Under the pieces are notes generated by a model. That model saw nothing but the letters and a program-made list of their open reading frames with translations. It had not been told where the DNA came from and made no database searches. Made by a program: the position numbers and the translations under genes. A stretch of DNA of 64,000 nucleotides from the NCBI RefSeq assembly GCF_932274485.2, contig NC_065886.2, positions 37,559,501-37,623,500 of the forward strand, in the 5' to 3' direction. Each line of letters begins with the position of its first letter. The first letter of the stretch is position 1. Below, piece after piece: positions 33,991 to 45,420 of this stretch. Source of the stretch: Patella vulgata (Eukaryota; Mollusca; Gastropoda; Patellidae).

Positions 33991-34481
33991 CTATACGTTT
34001 CAATGTTATTCTGATACTTAAAATCGTTTCTGGCTGTAAGGATAGCACATGGTTTTAACTGTGTTGTGAACTTGGGAGTACAAAACACAAGGCCTAAATA
34101 TAGCCTCTATATGAATACAATTAGTCATCTGGAATCAACCCCATGGAATACAAATAAAAATATAGGTATTTTAAAGTTCATGGGAAATAACGTATGTTTA
34201 GAGTTAATACGTTCATTTAACGACGCTTCAACTTCCTCACCCCATGCATGTCTAAATGTCTGATATTTAAGCAGTTTCTACCACATGCATGATATCCGTC
34301 ACTATAGATAGCACTTTGTCAACTTTAAGCTGAGATATTCTAGAAAGGCGGAAGATATTTGGGCGCTGATTTATTAGAGCGATGTTTTAGAAGAAGCTGA
34401 AACTATCTGGTAGGCTGTGAAAAGTCAATATTTTTTGCAAAAACATTAGTCGCTTCTTATCAGTATTTGCTTTCGTTTTAG

Positions 34482-37400
34482 GTCTGATATGTTAACGGGT
34501 ATATTGCGGAAACTTGAAGGTAAAGATAGCAGGGTGCCTCCTAACTTTGATAACGGTAAGAAACATTTATTATATACAGTTAATTGGACGACTACCTACA
34601 GACCTCGTGATTTGATAGTTTTTCTCAAAGTCAATATCCAGCTTATACTAGTTGAAGACTTCCGCGAGACCTTTTGATCGACCAATAATGGGCTACATCG
34701 GCTTTAACTTTAAACTCAAACCGTGACCTAGTTTCTCTTTTCGGAACGCCATGACTTAGATAATGATATTTGTTGGCTAATTCCATATCCAGGTTACGCC
34801 ACATGAGTTTTAACTTCAAACTAATTTCTCTTTTCCAAAAGAAACGACTTTGATAATGTCTTACATAGCGCTTAATTCAAGTAATTGGCAGGTTTAAGGA
34901 GCAACATCCTGTGTGAAATAATGGTAATTATGATTCAGAGTGCTATACACAGAATCTTTTAACCCCTATAATGCACATGACCCCTTTATGAGAAAATCAA
35001 AGACATTTTTTTTTATTCCATTATCTGTAATAAAACATTTAAAGGCATTTGAATTATTATGTTAAAGAACGGTAACTCAATTGGTGGTAGGTAATTGTAG
35101 ATATATTTAAAGATCCCAGGTGATTCACTTATAGGCCTTCTTACATTTGGATAGCTCGGTTTGTTTATATGTCTCACTTAATATTATGACAACGGGGACT
35201 GCATCTTTTGAGCAGTGGTGGTATGTACAGAAGGGTCATCGCAGTTAATGTATTGTCACTGGTTTGCCAATACAGATCACTTCATTAGTTGATGCGTCTG
35301 AGATGTCCATGCTTATTGAAAATTCGTTGGAGCAATATAGCCCAGTTGGTACTGGCGTGTCATGAAACGCTACTTCATTTCATTTGTTGAACATTCCGCC
35401 GAAGATCTGGTTTCTGCCGTATATGGAAAGAGAAAAACATTTCCATTTACTACAATATGATGAGATAATAGATTATTTATAGATTATAGGTATTTTAAAC
35501 CCTACATTAATATATAATCTAAAACTGTCTATAAGGTTACACTAACAATTTCTTTCAGATTTACCTACAGTTGTTCAATGTCAGATTTTTGTGGACAGTT
35601 TTGATTCTGTTAGTGAGGCAGCAATGGTAAGTCGTTTATCATTCATGTTTGTGGTTTTGCATCACTGCCTAATTTGGTAAGAGGTTTTACTAAATATGTT
35701 ATGGCTTCCATGGATTTATTGAACATTAAGGACATATTCAAAGTGTTCGGGATTTGCAGGGTTCTACTAGTCACCGATAAGAACTAACAACAGACTTTTT
35801 ATCAATATCATCCAAAGTATTGCAAAAGTTGATCGACAAGGAGAGATGTTATAGATATAGTTTACATATATCTAAAATTTAAATGATTTCATAAAATATT
35901 GACAAAATTCTGGATAATTGAAGAAGAAAGCCCGTTAATTAATAGGCCTGGGAGTTGCATGCTCATTAAACCATGCCATGTTAGAAGCTACAGAACGCAG
36001 AACATAAGATAAAGCGCACATAAAATAAGATTATATCGTAACTTCCAAATAGTGGCGAATGTTTGTTTTACGCAAAGACTGTTTACTGCTGCAAATATTT
36101 TATTCATTCGTTCTTTGGCCCTAGTGTCCTATTGGTTGTGTGATTTTACTTTCGGGTAGATTTTTTAAGGGCTCTAAACCTTAACTCAATATGTTCAAAT
36201 TGAAAACACGAATTAGAATTTGATATTGGCCCACTTCAATCAATATTGATGCTGTTATACAGTGAAAATATGGGATCTTAATATCCAATATTTAAAACAC
36301 AATGAATATGTTAAAATGAGCACACGAGTCGTGTATTCCATGGTTTCGGATGCCATCTATATAGAACAAAGAAAATCATACCCTACAAGACAATGCGGAA
36401 GTAATAATTAGTAATGGCTGATTCAAAAACGACAAAATAACAATAAAGAAATGTGTAGAATGGACTAATCAGGCGTAAACGACTGTCGTTCAATTTGGTC
36501 TGCTCGCATATTTCACCGAACATAATTAATTAGAAATTACAATAGATGTGTGAAAAATTTAATACAAATCATTTCATATATACATGTATTTACATTCATG
36601 TTACATTGTGTTGTTAGACTAATTTTCAATTATTTTAAGGTTCCAAAGATTTGCCCAATAAACGGGTTAATTTATCCTCAATAAACTCAGCCCGTAGTAC
36701 TTGCAAAAGAACATTTCCACATTAAGGTCTTGGTATTTCCAATATAATACACGGACAATTCAGTTTGGTATCTTTTTTTATGGAATGGTAATATTGTTGT
36801 AAATTTGGATGGATGATAAAATTGTATTTTATACACGGTATTTTTCTAGGATTATTCAGTTAGTGTCCTGATGGAGCTCTCGTGGATACAGCCTGATTTG
36901 TCTTATAGTTTTGAGGTTCCAAAGATTTGCCCAATAAACGGGTTAATTTATCCTCAATAAACTCAGCCCGTAGTACTTGCAAAAGAACATTTCCACATTA
37001 AGGTCTTGGTATTTCCAATATAATACACGGACAATTCAGTTTGGTATCTTTTTTTATGGAATGGTAATATTGTTGTAAATTTGGATGGATGATAAAATTG
37101 TATTTTATACACGGTATTTTTCTAGGATTATTCAGTTAGTGTCCTGATGGAGCTCTCGTGGATACAGCCTGATTTGTCTTATAGTTTTGAGGTTGATTAT
37201 TTTGAAATAGACAATAAACACATGGAACAGATATGGCTACCAGACATTTATTTCCCCAATGAGAAGATTGCCGCATTCCATAAAATAATGACACCAAATA
37301 AAGTAGTCAGATTGTACGCTGATGGACGATTGTCATTCTATGCAAGGTATATTAATTTATTAAAGGAAAATTCTACCCATTTCACTTTCTTTGTGGTATT

Positions 37401-40400
37401 AAAACAGTTTTAACAATATTCAACCCGAAAAGTATATAGAAATTCGCCCGTGTATCTGTTATCGCACGTTTCTTCAGTCATGTTTTCCTTTTGCTTTCGT
37501 CACTTTCTATTCTTCAAAATTTCTTTACGCATCTATCGTAGCAATGATCTTTGTGTTAAAATTATATTTGGAACGTGTTTAACCAGTTTTATCACATACC
37601 AATATTGTCCTTTAAGCCCCCGTTAAAAGAGAACTTAAGATACCGTGCCATCCTTGGTAACTTTTATTAATGACTTTCGACCGCTGCGAAAACAAAACTG
37701 GATATAATTGCCGTGAACGTAAGATATAACCATGCAGTTATAGTGTTTTAGAATAATAATAATAATAATAATAATACAGTATTCTACTTAGTTTCTAAAT
37801 ATTTTGGTAGAAATTGCGTTCCCTACAACAAATACTTCATGGGGTCTTCAATAACCTACATACACTCGTTCCGATGAATTTAATATCATAAGTATTATTT
37901 ATGGGGCCTCGGATATCTTGGAAATATCCCACAAGGATTCCATATTTTCTAAATAATTTGACAGATATTGCGATCCTTACAAAAATTTCAGGGTCTTCAG
38001 TACCTTGCATTATTATTCATGTGTGTCTCTGATGGCTGAGATATACTATTCAAAAAAAGTAGGGGATATTTGATTTTGGGGGCATAATACTAAAATATGC
38101 AAATGGCTACGAAAAAAGTCACTACAGAACCTAACAGAAGAAACATTTCCAGTTACATGTGACGCCCAAACGCACCAATAGCTACCGCATGGAATGCAGG
38201 TGATGCTTGGGATCATCATGGGGGTCCAACCCAAGATTTGCACGACTCTGACTTTGAATGTTACAGTCATTGTGGCATTGAATTCCAGGGTGGAAACATC
38301 AGTTTAATTGTTTTAGTGACCAGAAAACAAATTTTGATATGCGTCGGCTTACCCAAAATGAAAGGTTACGTGCCCTTGGCATGCTACAGATCGGCACAAC
38401 ACAGGCGGTTGTGGCGCGGACGATGAATGTTTCTCAGTCTGTCATAAGCAGGCTATGGTCCAGATACCGTGATACACAATCTGTACAGGACAGACCACGC
38501 TCAGGTCGACAACTCAAGCCCAGGATCGATTTATCCGTACCTTGGCCTTGAGAAATCGTGTCATCACAGCAAATCAGATCAGCGCTCGTCTTCAAACAGA
38601 CACTGGTGTGAGAGTGAGTGGCCAGACGATTCGGAATCGACTGCATAGGGGTCACCTTCGCGCCCGACGTCCTCGCGTGATCCCTTGTTTGAGAGATCAT
38701 CACATTCAGGCAAGACGTCGTTGGTGTAGGGATCGTCAACACTGGGATAATCGACGCTGGAGCAATGTGATGTTTTCAGATGAGTCAAGGTTCACTGTTG
38801 ATTTTTTGGACAGACGTAGGAGGGTGTGGCGTCGTCGAAACGAGCGCTTCCAAGACGTTAACGTCATCAGACATGATCGATTTGGGGGTGGTTCTGTTAT
38901 GGTGTGGGGAGGCATCACTGTTGCTGGAAGAACGGCTTTACATGTTGTTGCAGGGCGTGTTACAGGCCAGTACTACCGGGACAACATCTTGGCAGTCCAT
39001 GTTGTGCCGTTCGCACTACGTCATGGCCGCCGTTTCATCTTCCAGGATGACAACGCAAGATGTCACAGGGCCAGGATCGTTACAGGTTACCTCCATCAAC
39101 AGAACATCACCACATTACCTTGGCCAGCACTGAGTCCCGACCTCCCCTCCATCGAGCATGTCTGGGACATGCTTGGACAGAGGTTACGTCAACGTCAACA
39201 ACGTCCTGCCAATGTCCAAGAACTTGCTGCTGCGTTGCAACAGGAATGGGACAATCTGGACCAAAATGACCTTAGACGTCTCATTAGGAGTATGCCACGT
39301 CGGATCAATGCTTGTTTGGCAAACAGGGGAGGATTTACCCGTTACTGACTTGGTTGTGATGCTGTGGTAACTTTGCTGTTTGACCCCGGGTATCATTTTA
39401 CCCTTATAATGGTCAGTCTGTGCCTTACTTAGTCTAACGATCATTTGGAATAAATCGATGAATGTGAACTTCATTTCATTTTGTCATTTCTTTCTTCGTC
39501 CGTTTCATTAGGTGACTTTAATAACACTTAAAAATCAAATATCCCCTACTTTTTTTGAATAGTATATTTGGTAGGAGTCCGTGTTTTTGTTTTTGTACAA
39601 CGCGACCACTGATCTTGACATTTGACCTAACGAAATTTTTTGTTATTTTATCCAGGTTATCATTAACTATGTCGTGTCCAATGAATCTACGAAAATATCC
39701 ATTTGATAAACAAATATGTGCCCTACAGTTAGAAAGCTGTAAGTATGTTACTTAAATTAACGACAGTGAAACCTTACTAATTTGACACTACAGAGAACTT
39801 GTTACAATGTCGGTTTAGCAAATTGCTAGTCGTACGTACAGTGCACTAATGAGAACTTAAAATGTTATATTTTAGTGCTATATTATATCTAATTGATTAA
39901 GATAAGTACACCAATTGGCAGGTATGTCTGAAGTGTGGTGGTTGAAGAAACCTGTTAGAAATGTATGGTAATGCATATTTGGCCATACTTTTAGCACCCA
40001 TCAAAAATCACCGAGCATTCCCGAACAAATGAAAACTGGTGAATCTGGTAAAAATGGTACCTCGTTGCGTGTGGGGATTCGCGATTCATCCAAGTGTAGG
40101 GGCGGTTTCGTGCCTTTGGAAGACCGGAGCGGGCAAAGATCTCTTTAGACATCATATTGGTTTTATACATCAGATGCGGCTCTCGAAAGGACGAGAGACG
40201 TCAAGCGCAGGTCAATTAACGTTGTGTTTTTTTTATTCTTGATTATTTATGATTGTGGATATAAAGGTATCATTCGAAATTCCGAATGTATAGAGTCAGG
40301 GTTGACTTCTAACTTGTGCTTGTCAGCTATTGTCGACGGGAGAGTTGGCAATTTTATGTTATGACGTACATATACTACTGGTACTATTACGCAATTAAGC

Positions 40401-42669
40401 CATGCGAACGAATTATACGAGTTTTACGTTTGAAAGCCTGTCCACAACAAGAATTAATTGACAGGCCTTATGTATAATAGCGATATATCCATACCACATG
40501 GAAATATTGTTTCTGATTGTGCATTTCAGTTGGTTTTGATAGAGAAAAAGTATTACTAGAATGGGCTAAGAATGAAACACCAGTAGCTATCAATGATCAT
40601 ATTATTCTACCACAATTTGAAGTGGTTAGGAATGAAAGCGGTCTTTGTGCCAAATCCCATCCGCGACTAGGTAAGATCATTGTTTTCATTAGATTTTAAC
40701 GTGTGAAATCCACCTATCGTATTGAATACAAATTGTCTTAATTCACTGATTGGATTGTCTTTACCAGGAAGATAGATTACACAGGCGTTTGAAGAGATTA
40801 AAACCACGATTGCTTTCTATTATAAATATCTAGAGGTATGTCATCCGCTATCGTGAATCTGGAAGTTATTTTGGTCTCCAGGTCCCTCTAATTCACCATC
40901 TGTCATTAACTATAGTTTGAGACTTGGTGATCGGATATAGCTTCTAGTCGAAGGAAATTAGTAAAGAAAATAATCTGCTAGCGCGTAGGGATCTTTAGCA
41001 GTGGGTGGGACCGGTGGACCCGGAGTACCCGGAGAAAACCCACGAGGTTAAGCAGGTGATCCCACTGCTTGTCACGTACTAGCTTGGGATTGAAACCACA
41101 CCTTATGACATACCTTAAGATCTAAAGCGCGGCCGATATCCCCCACCTCCACTCAGCATGTTGAACTGAAATATGTTATTTCGTGCATCAATATGTACAT
41201 GTGTGTATCTTCAACATTTATGTCCCAACTACTTAACTTAGAAATCTTAATTATAAGTTAGTAAAGGGTACCTCGCTTACTCTTTTTTGATCATCTGATA
41301 TCATTTTTCAATTACGTGAGCGGTTCACACAGCTAGCATGGTTAAATATACCTTCTGCGTATTACAAATCTTACTAATAAACACGTATTCTTTCCAGGTA
41401 ACCACAGTTGTTTAGAAGCCAAGTTCCATTTGGAGAGAAATATTGGCTATTACATCATACAGATGTATATACCTAGCATACTTATCGTCGTCATTTCCTG
41501 GATCTCATTTTGGTTAACTGTGACGTCAGTGGCGGGAAGAATCTCATTGGGTGTTTTAACGGTTCTGACGATGACGACACAGAGTTCAGGGGTCAATGCC
41601 TCGTTACCTCGTGTATCGTACACCAAGGCTATAGATATTTGGATGTCGACCTGTTTGCTGTTTGTTTTCGGTGCTTTGATTGAGTTCGCTGTTGTAAATG
41701 TTTTAAGTCGAAATAAAGAAGCTACCGAAGCGAACAGTACAACAGAACAAATTGGAGCTAAGCTGGAAAATGGACCCTTTATGAATGAAGTGAGTATACT
41801 GATTAAATTCCAATATCGCCAGACAATAATAAATAATGTTTCTAGAACATAAACGTGTCTACATGTATTTCGATGTCTATCGCTGTCGGACTACTTGGGC
41901 TTGCTGTCTTGAGTCGTTGAGGTTATTTAAGTACACTAACTCATAGTCATTGTGGCTACTCGATTGAACGTTCCGGAATACAATTCTCTCGATTGGGTGT
42001 ACGCGAGGCTTTGTAGCCACACGACATACCTCAACTGAATGTGATGCTGTCACTACATCGGCACAATCGAATACCACGTGTACAAAGTGTTAAGCTTCAC
42101 CTTGAGTGTTGGCTTTAACAGTCAGCTCATAACTAATTGTCACAATCAAATCACGGACAATCCAAAAGGTTCATGTGTGGCATAGACCTTTACAACAACA
42201 TGCAAATCAACTGATAAAGTTTCAGAATTAACCGAAGACTATCACCTGGGCATATCAGCTCTGTGGTATTTAGTGGAAAGGAATAAGGATTCCTTGATTG
42301 CCACACTCACCAGTACCAGCCAAAAGGTGTATTTCTGTTGCCCAAAATAGCCTGGGTTAAATGGGTTGACCCCATAATCATGAAATCAAAATCATAAAAA
42401 CGCGTGCACCAAGGAATGTTAATAACAAATTTGAAGCTTCGTGATTTATGTATATTGTCTTTCAGACGATGGTTATGATTGGGGGTGGAGTCAGATTTGC
42501 TGAAGAAGAGAAGAAAGCAATAAAGAGGATATCGGGTTTACAATGGGCCCAGCTGATGGATAATATTTCACGATTTCTCTTCCCGTTTATATTTATATCA
42601 TTTAATATAGTTTATTGGACGTATTATTTAACAACCTTTGGTGAAGAACTATTTATGGGTGGTATATAG
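34482..42669 (+). CDS. Cys-loop ligand-gated anion-channel subunit (glycine/glutamate-gated chloride channel type), 7 exons
   Basis: Exons: 34482-34555, 35559-35626, 37126-37346, 39656-39738, 40530-40670, 41398-41789 and 42466-42669. All introns are GT..AG and phases agree, giving 393 residues plus an uncertain signal exon. Exons of 68, 221 and 83 bp match the conserved GABA-A/glycine receptor gene plan as I recall it. Extracellular part: RVPPNF-type start, Cys-loop C128-C142 with 13 residues between, loop B ESFGF, and a second disulphide pair C188/C200 as in glycine and glutamate receptors. NxS/T sites lie at 163, 183 and 197. M1 ~215-235, M2 ~244-263 ([11 protein letters not shown]), M3 ~278-298, M4 ~363-381. 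The M3-M4 loop is short (~60 residues). Expected to form a pentameric chloride channel in the plasma membrane. Odd points: AGR replaces the usual PAR before M2; Glu56 stands where the ligand-binding Arg of loop D normally is; loop C lacks its usual aromatics. The ligand cannot be predicted. Introns hold a Tc1 element, a SINE and repeats. Confidence 0.93.
36173..36545 (-). repeat. repeat D copy, inverted, in a channel-gene intron
   Basis: Read on the minus strand it matches 57612-57960 and 63640-63975: 'ttatgttcggtgaaat', 'cgcctgattagtccattct', 'ttggatattaagatccca'. Confidence 0.75.
36638..37189 (+). repeat. perfect 276-bp tandem duplication spanning an intron-exon boundary
   Basis: 36638-36913 and 36914-37189 look identical base for base. 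Each copy holds the intron end, the 'tttttctag' acceptor and the first ~64 bp of the third recognised exon. Only the second copy (exon start 37126) continues into the rest of the exon. In the first copy (acceptor at 36849) the frame runs into intron sequence and stops after ~36 codons, so it is a decoy partial exon. Confidence 0.95.
37438..37620 (+). repeat. partial copy of the fold-back element
   Basis: Matches the right arm and downstream flank of 20590-21190 ('agaaattcgcccgtgtatct', 'acgcatctatcgtagcaatg', 'tttggaacgtgtttaaccag'). Intronic. Confidence 0.75.
37751..37776. repeat. (AAT)n microsatellite
   Basis: About eight AAT/ATA units. Confidence 0.9.
38044..39566 (+). mobile_element. Tc1-type DNA transposon (DD34E), 1523 bp, in a channel-gene intron
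   Basis: Terminal inverted repeats start 'tactattcaaaaaaagtagg' and extend ~34 bp. Both sides carry a TA target duplication (38042-38043 and 39567-39568). It encodes one transposase on the plus strand, the same strand as the host gene. It lies in the intron 37347-39655, ending only ~90 bp before the acceptor. The near-perfect ends suggest a fairly recent insertion. Confidence 0.95.
38339..39348 (+). CDS. Tc1-family transposase, one frameshift between DNA-binding and catalytic parts
   Basis: The frame from 38339 ([16 protein letters not shown]) carries the N-terminal helix-turn-helix region. After the basic hinge (RSGR, ~38505-38515) a small deletion shifts the frame. The frame from 38542 (268 codons to 39348) holds the rest. 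Catalytic residues in that frame are D80 (FSDESRF), D170 (FQDDN) and E205 (SIEHVWD), with 34 residues between D170 and E205, hence DD34E. The GGSVMVWGG motif is intact. Tc1 enzymes cut and paste DNA at TA sites. The catalytic domain looks whole, but the separated DNA-binding part makes this copy non-functional as it stands. The antisense ORFs over it are shadows. Confidence 0.93.
40975..41150 (-). mobile_element. SINE family A copy in a channel-gene intron
   Basis: Complement of the family A body and head ('tagggatctttagcagtggg', 'aacccacgaggttaagcag', box B complement 'gggattgaaacca'). It sits ~250 bp before the M1-M3 exon. Confidence 0.85.
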
Positions 42670-43239
42670 TTTCCGATTGCGGACATGTGATCAAAACGCT
42701 TGATTACAAAGAAAATGAGAATATTGTTAGCTCTGAAATCCTAATTTTAATGAGATGTGGTATCAAATGTTCTAGAAAGAGTAAGCATATACAACACCCG
42801 CCAAGAATTATAGATACAACTTGGATCTGAATTATGGATGAAACTCCAGTAGGTGTATTTCAATAGAACAGAGAAGACACTCTTCGTGTGATCATATTTG
42901 TAAATATTATTAACTATCTAATTACAATTAGATTACAATTTCGTTTCGTTTATTTGGTTCTGATGTTGCACTACTTCTATGACCACCGTGTTCTGCAAGA
43001 GACCGTGGTAATATTAGCTTGTTATACTCTAACAACAAACCCTGTCAGATACTTCAAATTCCCACATTTCAGCTCAGACAAATACGATTATTGGTCAGTA
43101 TGTTCTTTTTATCTGACCGCCAACTTTAAAACTAATTAGATCTTTATGTATAAAAATTAAAACGAAACACAATATGCATAAACTGACACTATATCTGTAA
43201 ATCAGTGCTTTGGGATAATTTAACTGTTATTGTAATACA
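42670..43239 (+). other. probable 3' untranslated region and flank of the channel gene
   Basis: No canonical AATAAA close to the stop. An ATTAAA occurs near 43157. The plus frame at 42888-43139 looks random. Confidence 0.3.
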
Positions 43240-43425
43240 CTGTTTATAGTGAATGAATGGCCAATGTATATTTCCGCAGTATTTAAATTTATATCACATT
43301 GATTGGCTTGACCAATATATACATACCCCCTATTTAGACTTGTATATCACATTGAATGGTTGACCATTGTACATAGTCCTACAATAACCCACTATTTGGA
43401 ATAATATAGATCACATTGATCGACG
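43240..43425. repeat. degenerate ~60-65-bp tandem repeat, 3 units
   Basis: 'tatatcacattgattggct' type block recurs at ~43290, 43344 and 43406. Confidence 0.7.
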
Positions 43426-43427
43426 TA

Positions 43428-43685
43428 TGGTTTAACTTACCGCGTGCTAGAGCACAAGGTCTGACACAGAGTCAAGTGGCGTGGTTTCGATTCCGCGCTT
43501 GTACGTGACGAGGAGTAGGATCGTATGTCCAACCTCGTGGGTTTTCTCTGGGTTGTCCGGTTTCCTCCCACAGCTAAAGACCCCTTCGCGGAAGCAAATT
43601 ATTGAAATAAAATTGAACCGTATTTTAGTCCAGATATGACCCAGGTTGGGCCGAGTGGACGTTAAACCCAATTTCTCTCTCTCTC
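43428..43685 (+). mobile_element. SINE family A copy
   Basis: Head with box B-like 'ggtttcgattccgc', body 'gtatgtccaacctcgtgggt', 'ttcctcccacagctaaaga', tail TCTCTCTC. Confidence 0.88.
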
Positions 43686-43949
43686 ACGTTTTCTTTAGTA
43701 GGAATTCCGAACTACGATCTCCATTCGACGGTATATTAATACATAAGGTCTAACGGACATCAACCAGGTGGACGGTTTAACCCACAAGGTAGGAGAGGTT
43801 ATTTACCAACGAGAATGAGAATTACCATTAAGAATCATCGGCCTACTTGCCCACTTTCGTCTACGAAAATGAAATAGTTCGAAATCTCGTTTATTTTTGT
43901 TGCTCAAACTGGATATCCTTGACATACGTTAGATGTCAACTCCCTATGG

Positions 43950-44188
43950 AAGGGGGGAGAGAGAGAAATGGGGTTTAACTCCACTCGAGACATTTCAATA
44001 ATTCCCTTGCACGTAGGGGTCTTTAGCAGTGGGAGAAAACCGGAAGACCCGGAAAAAACCCACGAGGTTGGTCAGGCGACCCTATACTCGTTGTCACGTA
44101 CAACCGGGGATTCGAAACCACGCCAGTTGACTCAATGACAGGCCTTATGATACAGCGCGCACTTGCTAACCATTCGCCCCCCCCCCCC
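43950..44188 (-). mobile_element. SINE family A copy, opposite orientation
   Basis: Complement of family A from tail (GAGAGAGAAATGG) to head, ending at a poly-C run. It forms an inverted pair with 43428-43685, ~260 bp away. Confidence 0.88.
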
Positions 44189-45060
44189 CTATGGAAGGAA
44201 CTGGAAGGCTATAAATAGGGCCATTCGTGTTAATAGTCAGGGTTTACGTATGCAGAAAAATGATATTCGTATGATACTATTTTGAATGCAAAAATGTACA
44301 TGAATATGATTTTATTGTAAAATAATTGAAAAGCTGTAAAATATATATGTTGCTTATTATTAATATGCTATTTATATATTATATATGTATCAATACGTAC
44401 ATTGAGGACATAATGCGTGAGGAAAGCCCACTCCTGCACGTGCACCTAGTGTATACATAATCATTAACAAATACCCCTTATTGTTAAATTCATAACGAAT
44501 GTATATTATTATAAATTATGCAAGTAATGACTACAACTTTGATTTTAGGCAATTCAGTATTATATTTTCCGTGTTGAATGCTAGTTTCTCTGGTAATTCT
44601 AAATATTTTATGAGATATGTGTATATCTGTATTATTTAATATTAGCATAACTCCGAAACCGGATGTGGTAGTCTAGGTCTATATTACTCCCCGGTCCGAG
44701 CTACCCCTATACATCAAATTTCAGCCTCGGGACAGCCCCAGTGTAGCCGCCTGCCCCGAACAAACAGTCAAACAGAAATACAAACGGCAGTCGCAAATAT
44801 TAGTATATATATTCACCATACTTTTATGAATATTAAATGGAACGGAGACCATTAAAGTGGGTTTCAGCACAATCATCTAAATTTCATCTTGGTAGGGAGG
44901 TTGTGGGGTATATATCTGGAGAGAAAATGCATCCTACGTGCTGTATTTGAAATAGGAAGAATCACGTGTCAACAGCAGAAACTGCATACGCGAACATCCA
45001 GACATCCAGTTATCATATAAAAAGTGTCTGCTTTTGCCTCCCGATTAATATTTGTTGTAG
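44189..45060. other. TATA-like site, AT-rich spacer and a dispersed repeat fragment (44640-44880)
   Basis: 'ggctataaataggg' at 44207-44220 is a strong TATA match, but no coding exon follows. 44640-44780 is GC-richer on one side ('tcgggacagccccagtgtag'). 44848-44878 ('gagaccattaaagtgggttt') resembles the head of the 28781 array, so this is probably a member of that repeat class. Confidence 0.4.
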
Positions 45061-45067
45061 TCGAAGC

Positions 45068-45420
45068 TGAAATGAAATAGGGTTTAACGTCCTACTGTTC
45101 TGCTCCTATACTGGGCTAATGAAGACGGGCTACAGTGTGCTATGAGGGCAGCGGCACTATGGCCCTACTCTTATATCGAATTCCAGCTGCCAAAGGATCC
45201 TTTATGTGCACGCCAATGTATACACGAGACCTTGGTTTTTCTTCACATCCGAGCGACTAGACAACTGTTCTTGTTAGGCCCTCCGTCCTGCACCACTGAC
45301 AAGAAGAAACCACGTCGGAAAATCTCGGTGAACTTTCGCGGCCAATGCAGGGATCGAAAACGCGACATCTAGGCTAGTGAGTCAGCGTCTTAACCACTTA
45401 GCCACCGTGGTCCCCAGTCG
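45068..45420 (-). mobile_element. SINE family B copy, essentially full length
   Basis: From the tail 'gaaatgaaatagggtttaac' through the body to a clear head: box B complement 'gggatcgaaaacgcg' and box A complement 'taaccacttagccacc'. It shows the family's ~330-350-bp full size. Confidence 0.92.

Noticed and set aside
41877-42077. 66-residue minus-strand ORF in the last channel intron
   Set aside because: Mixed composition but no domain, no splice partners and antisense to the host gene. Possibly an old insert.
42888-43139. extra exon downstream of the channel stop codon
   Set aside because: The channel already ends properly after M4. This frame is AT-driven and has no domain.
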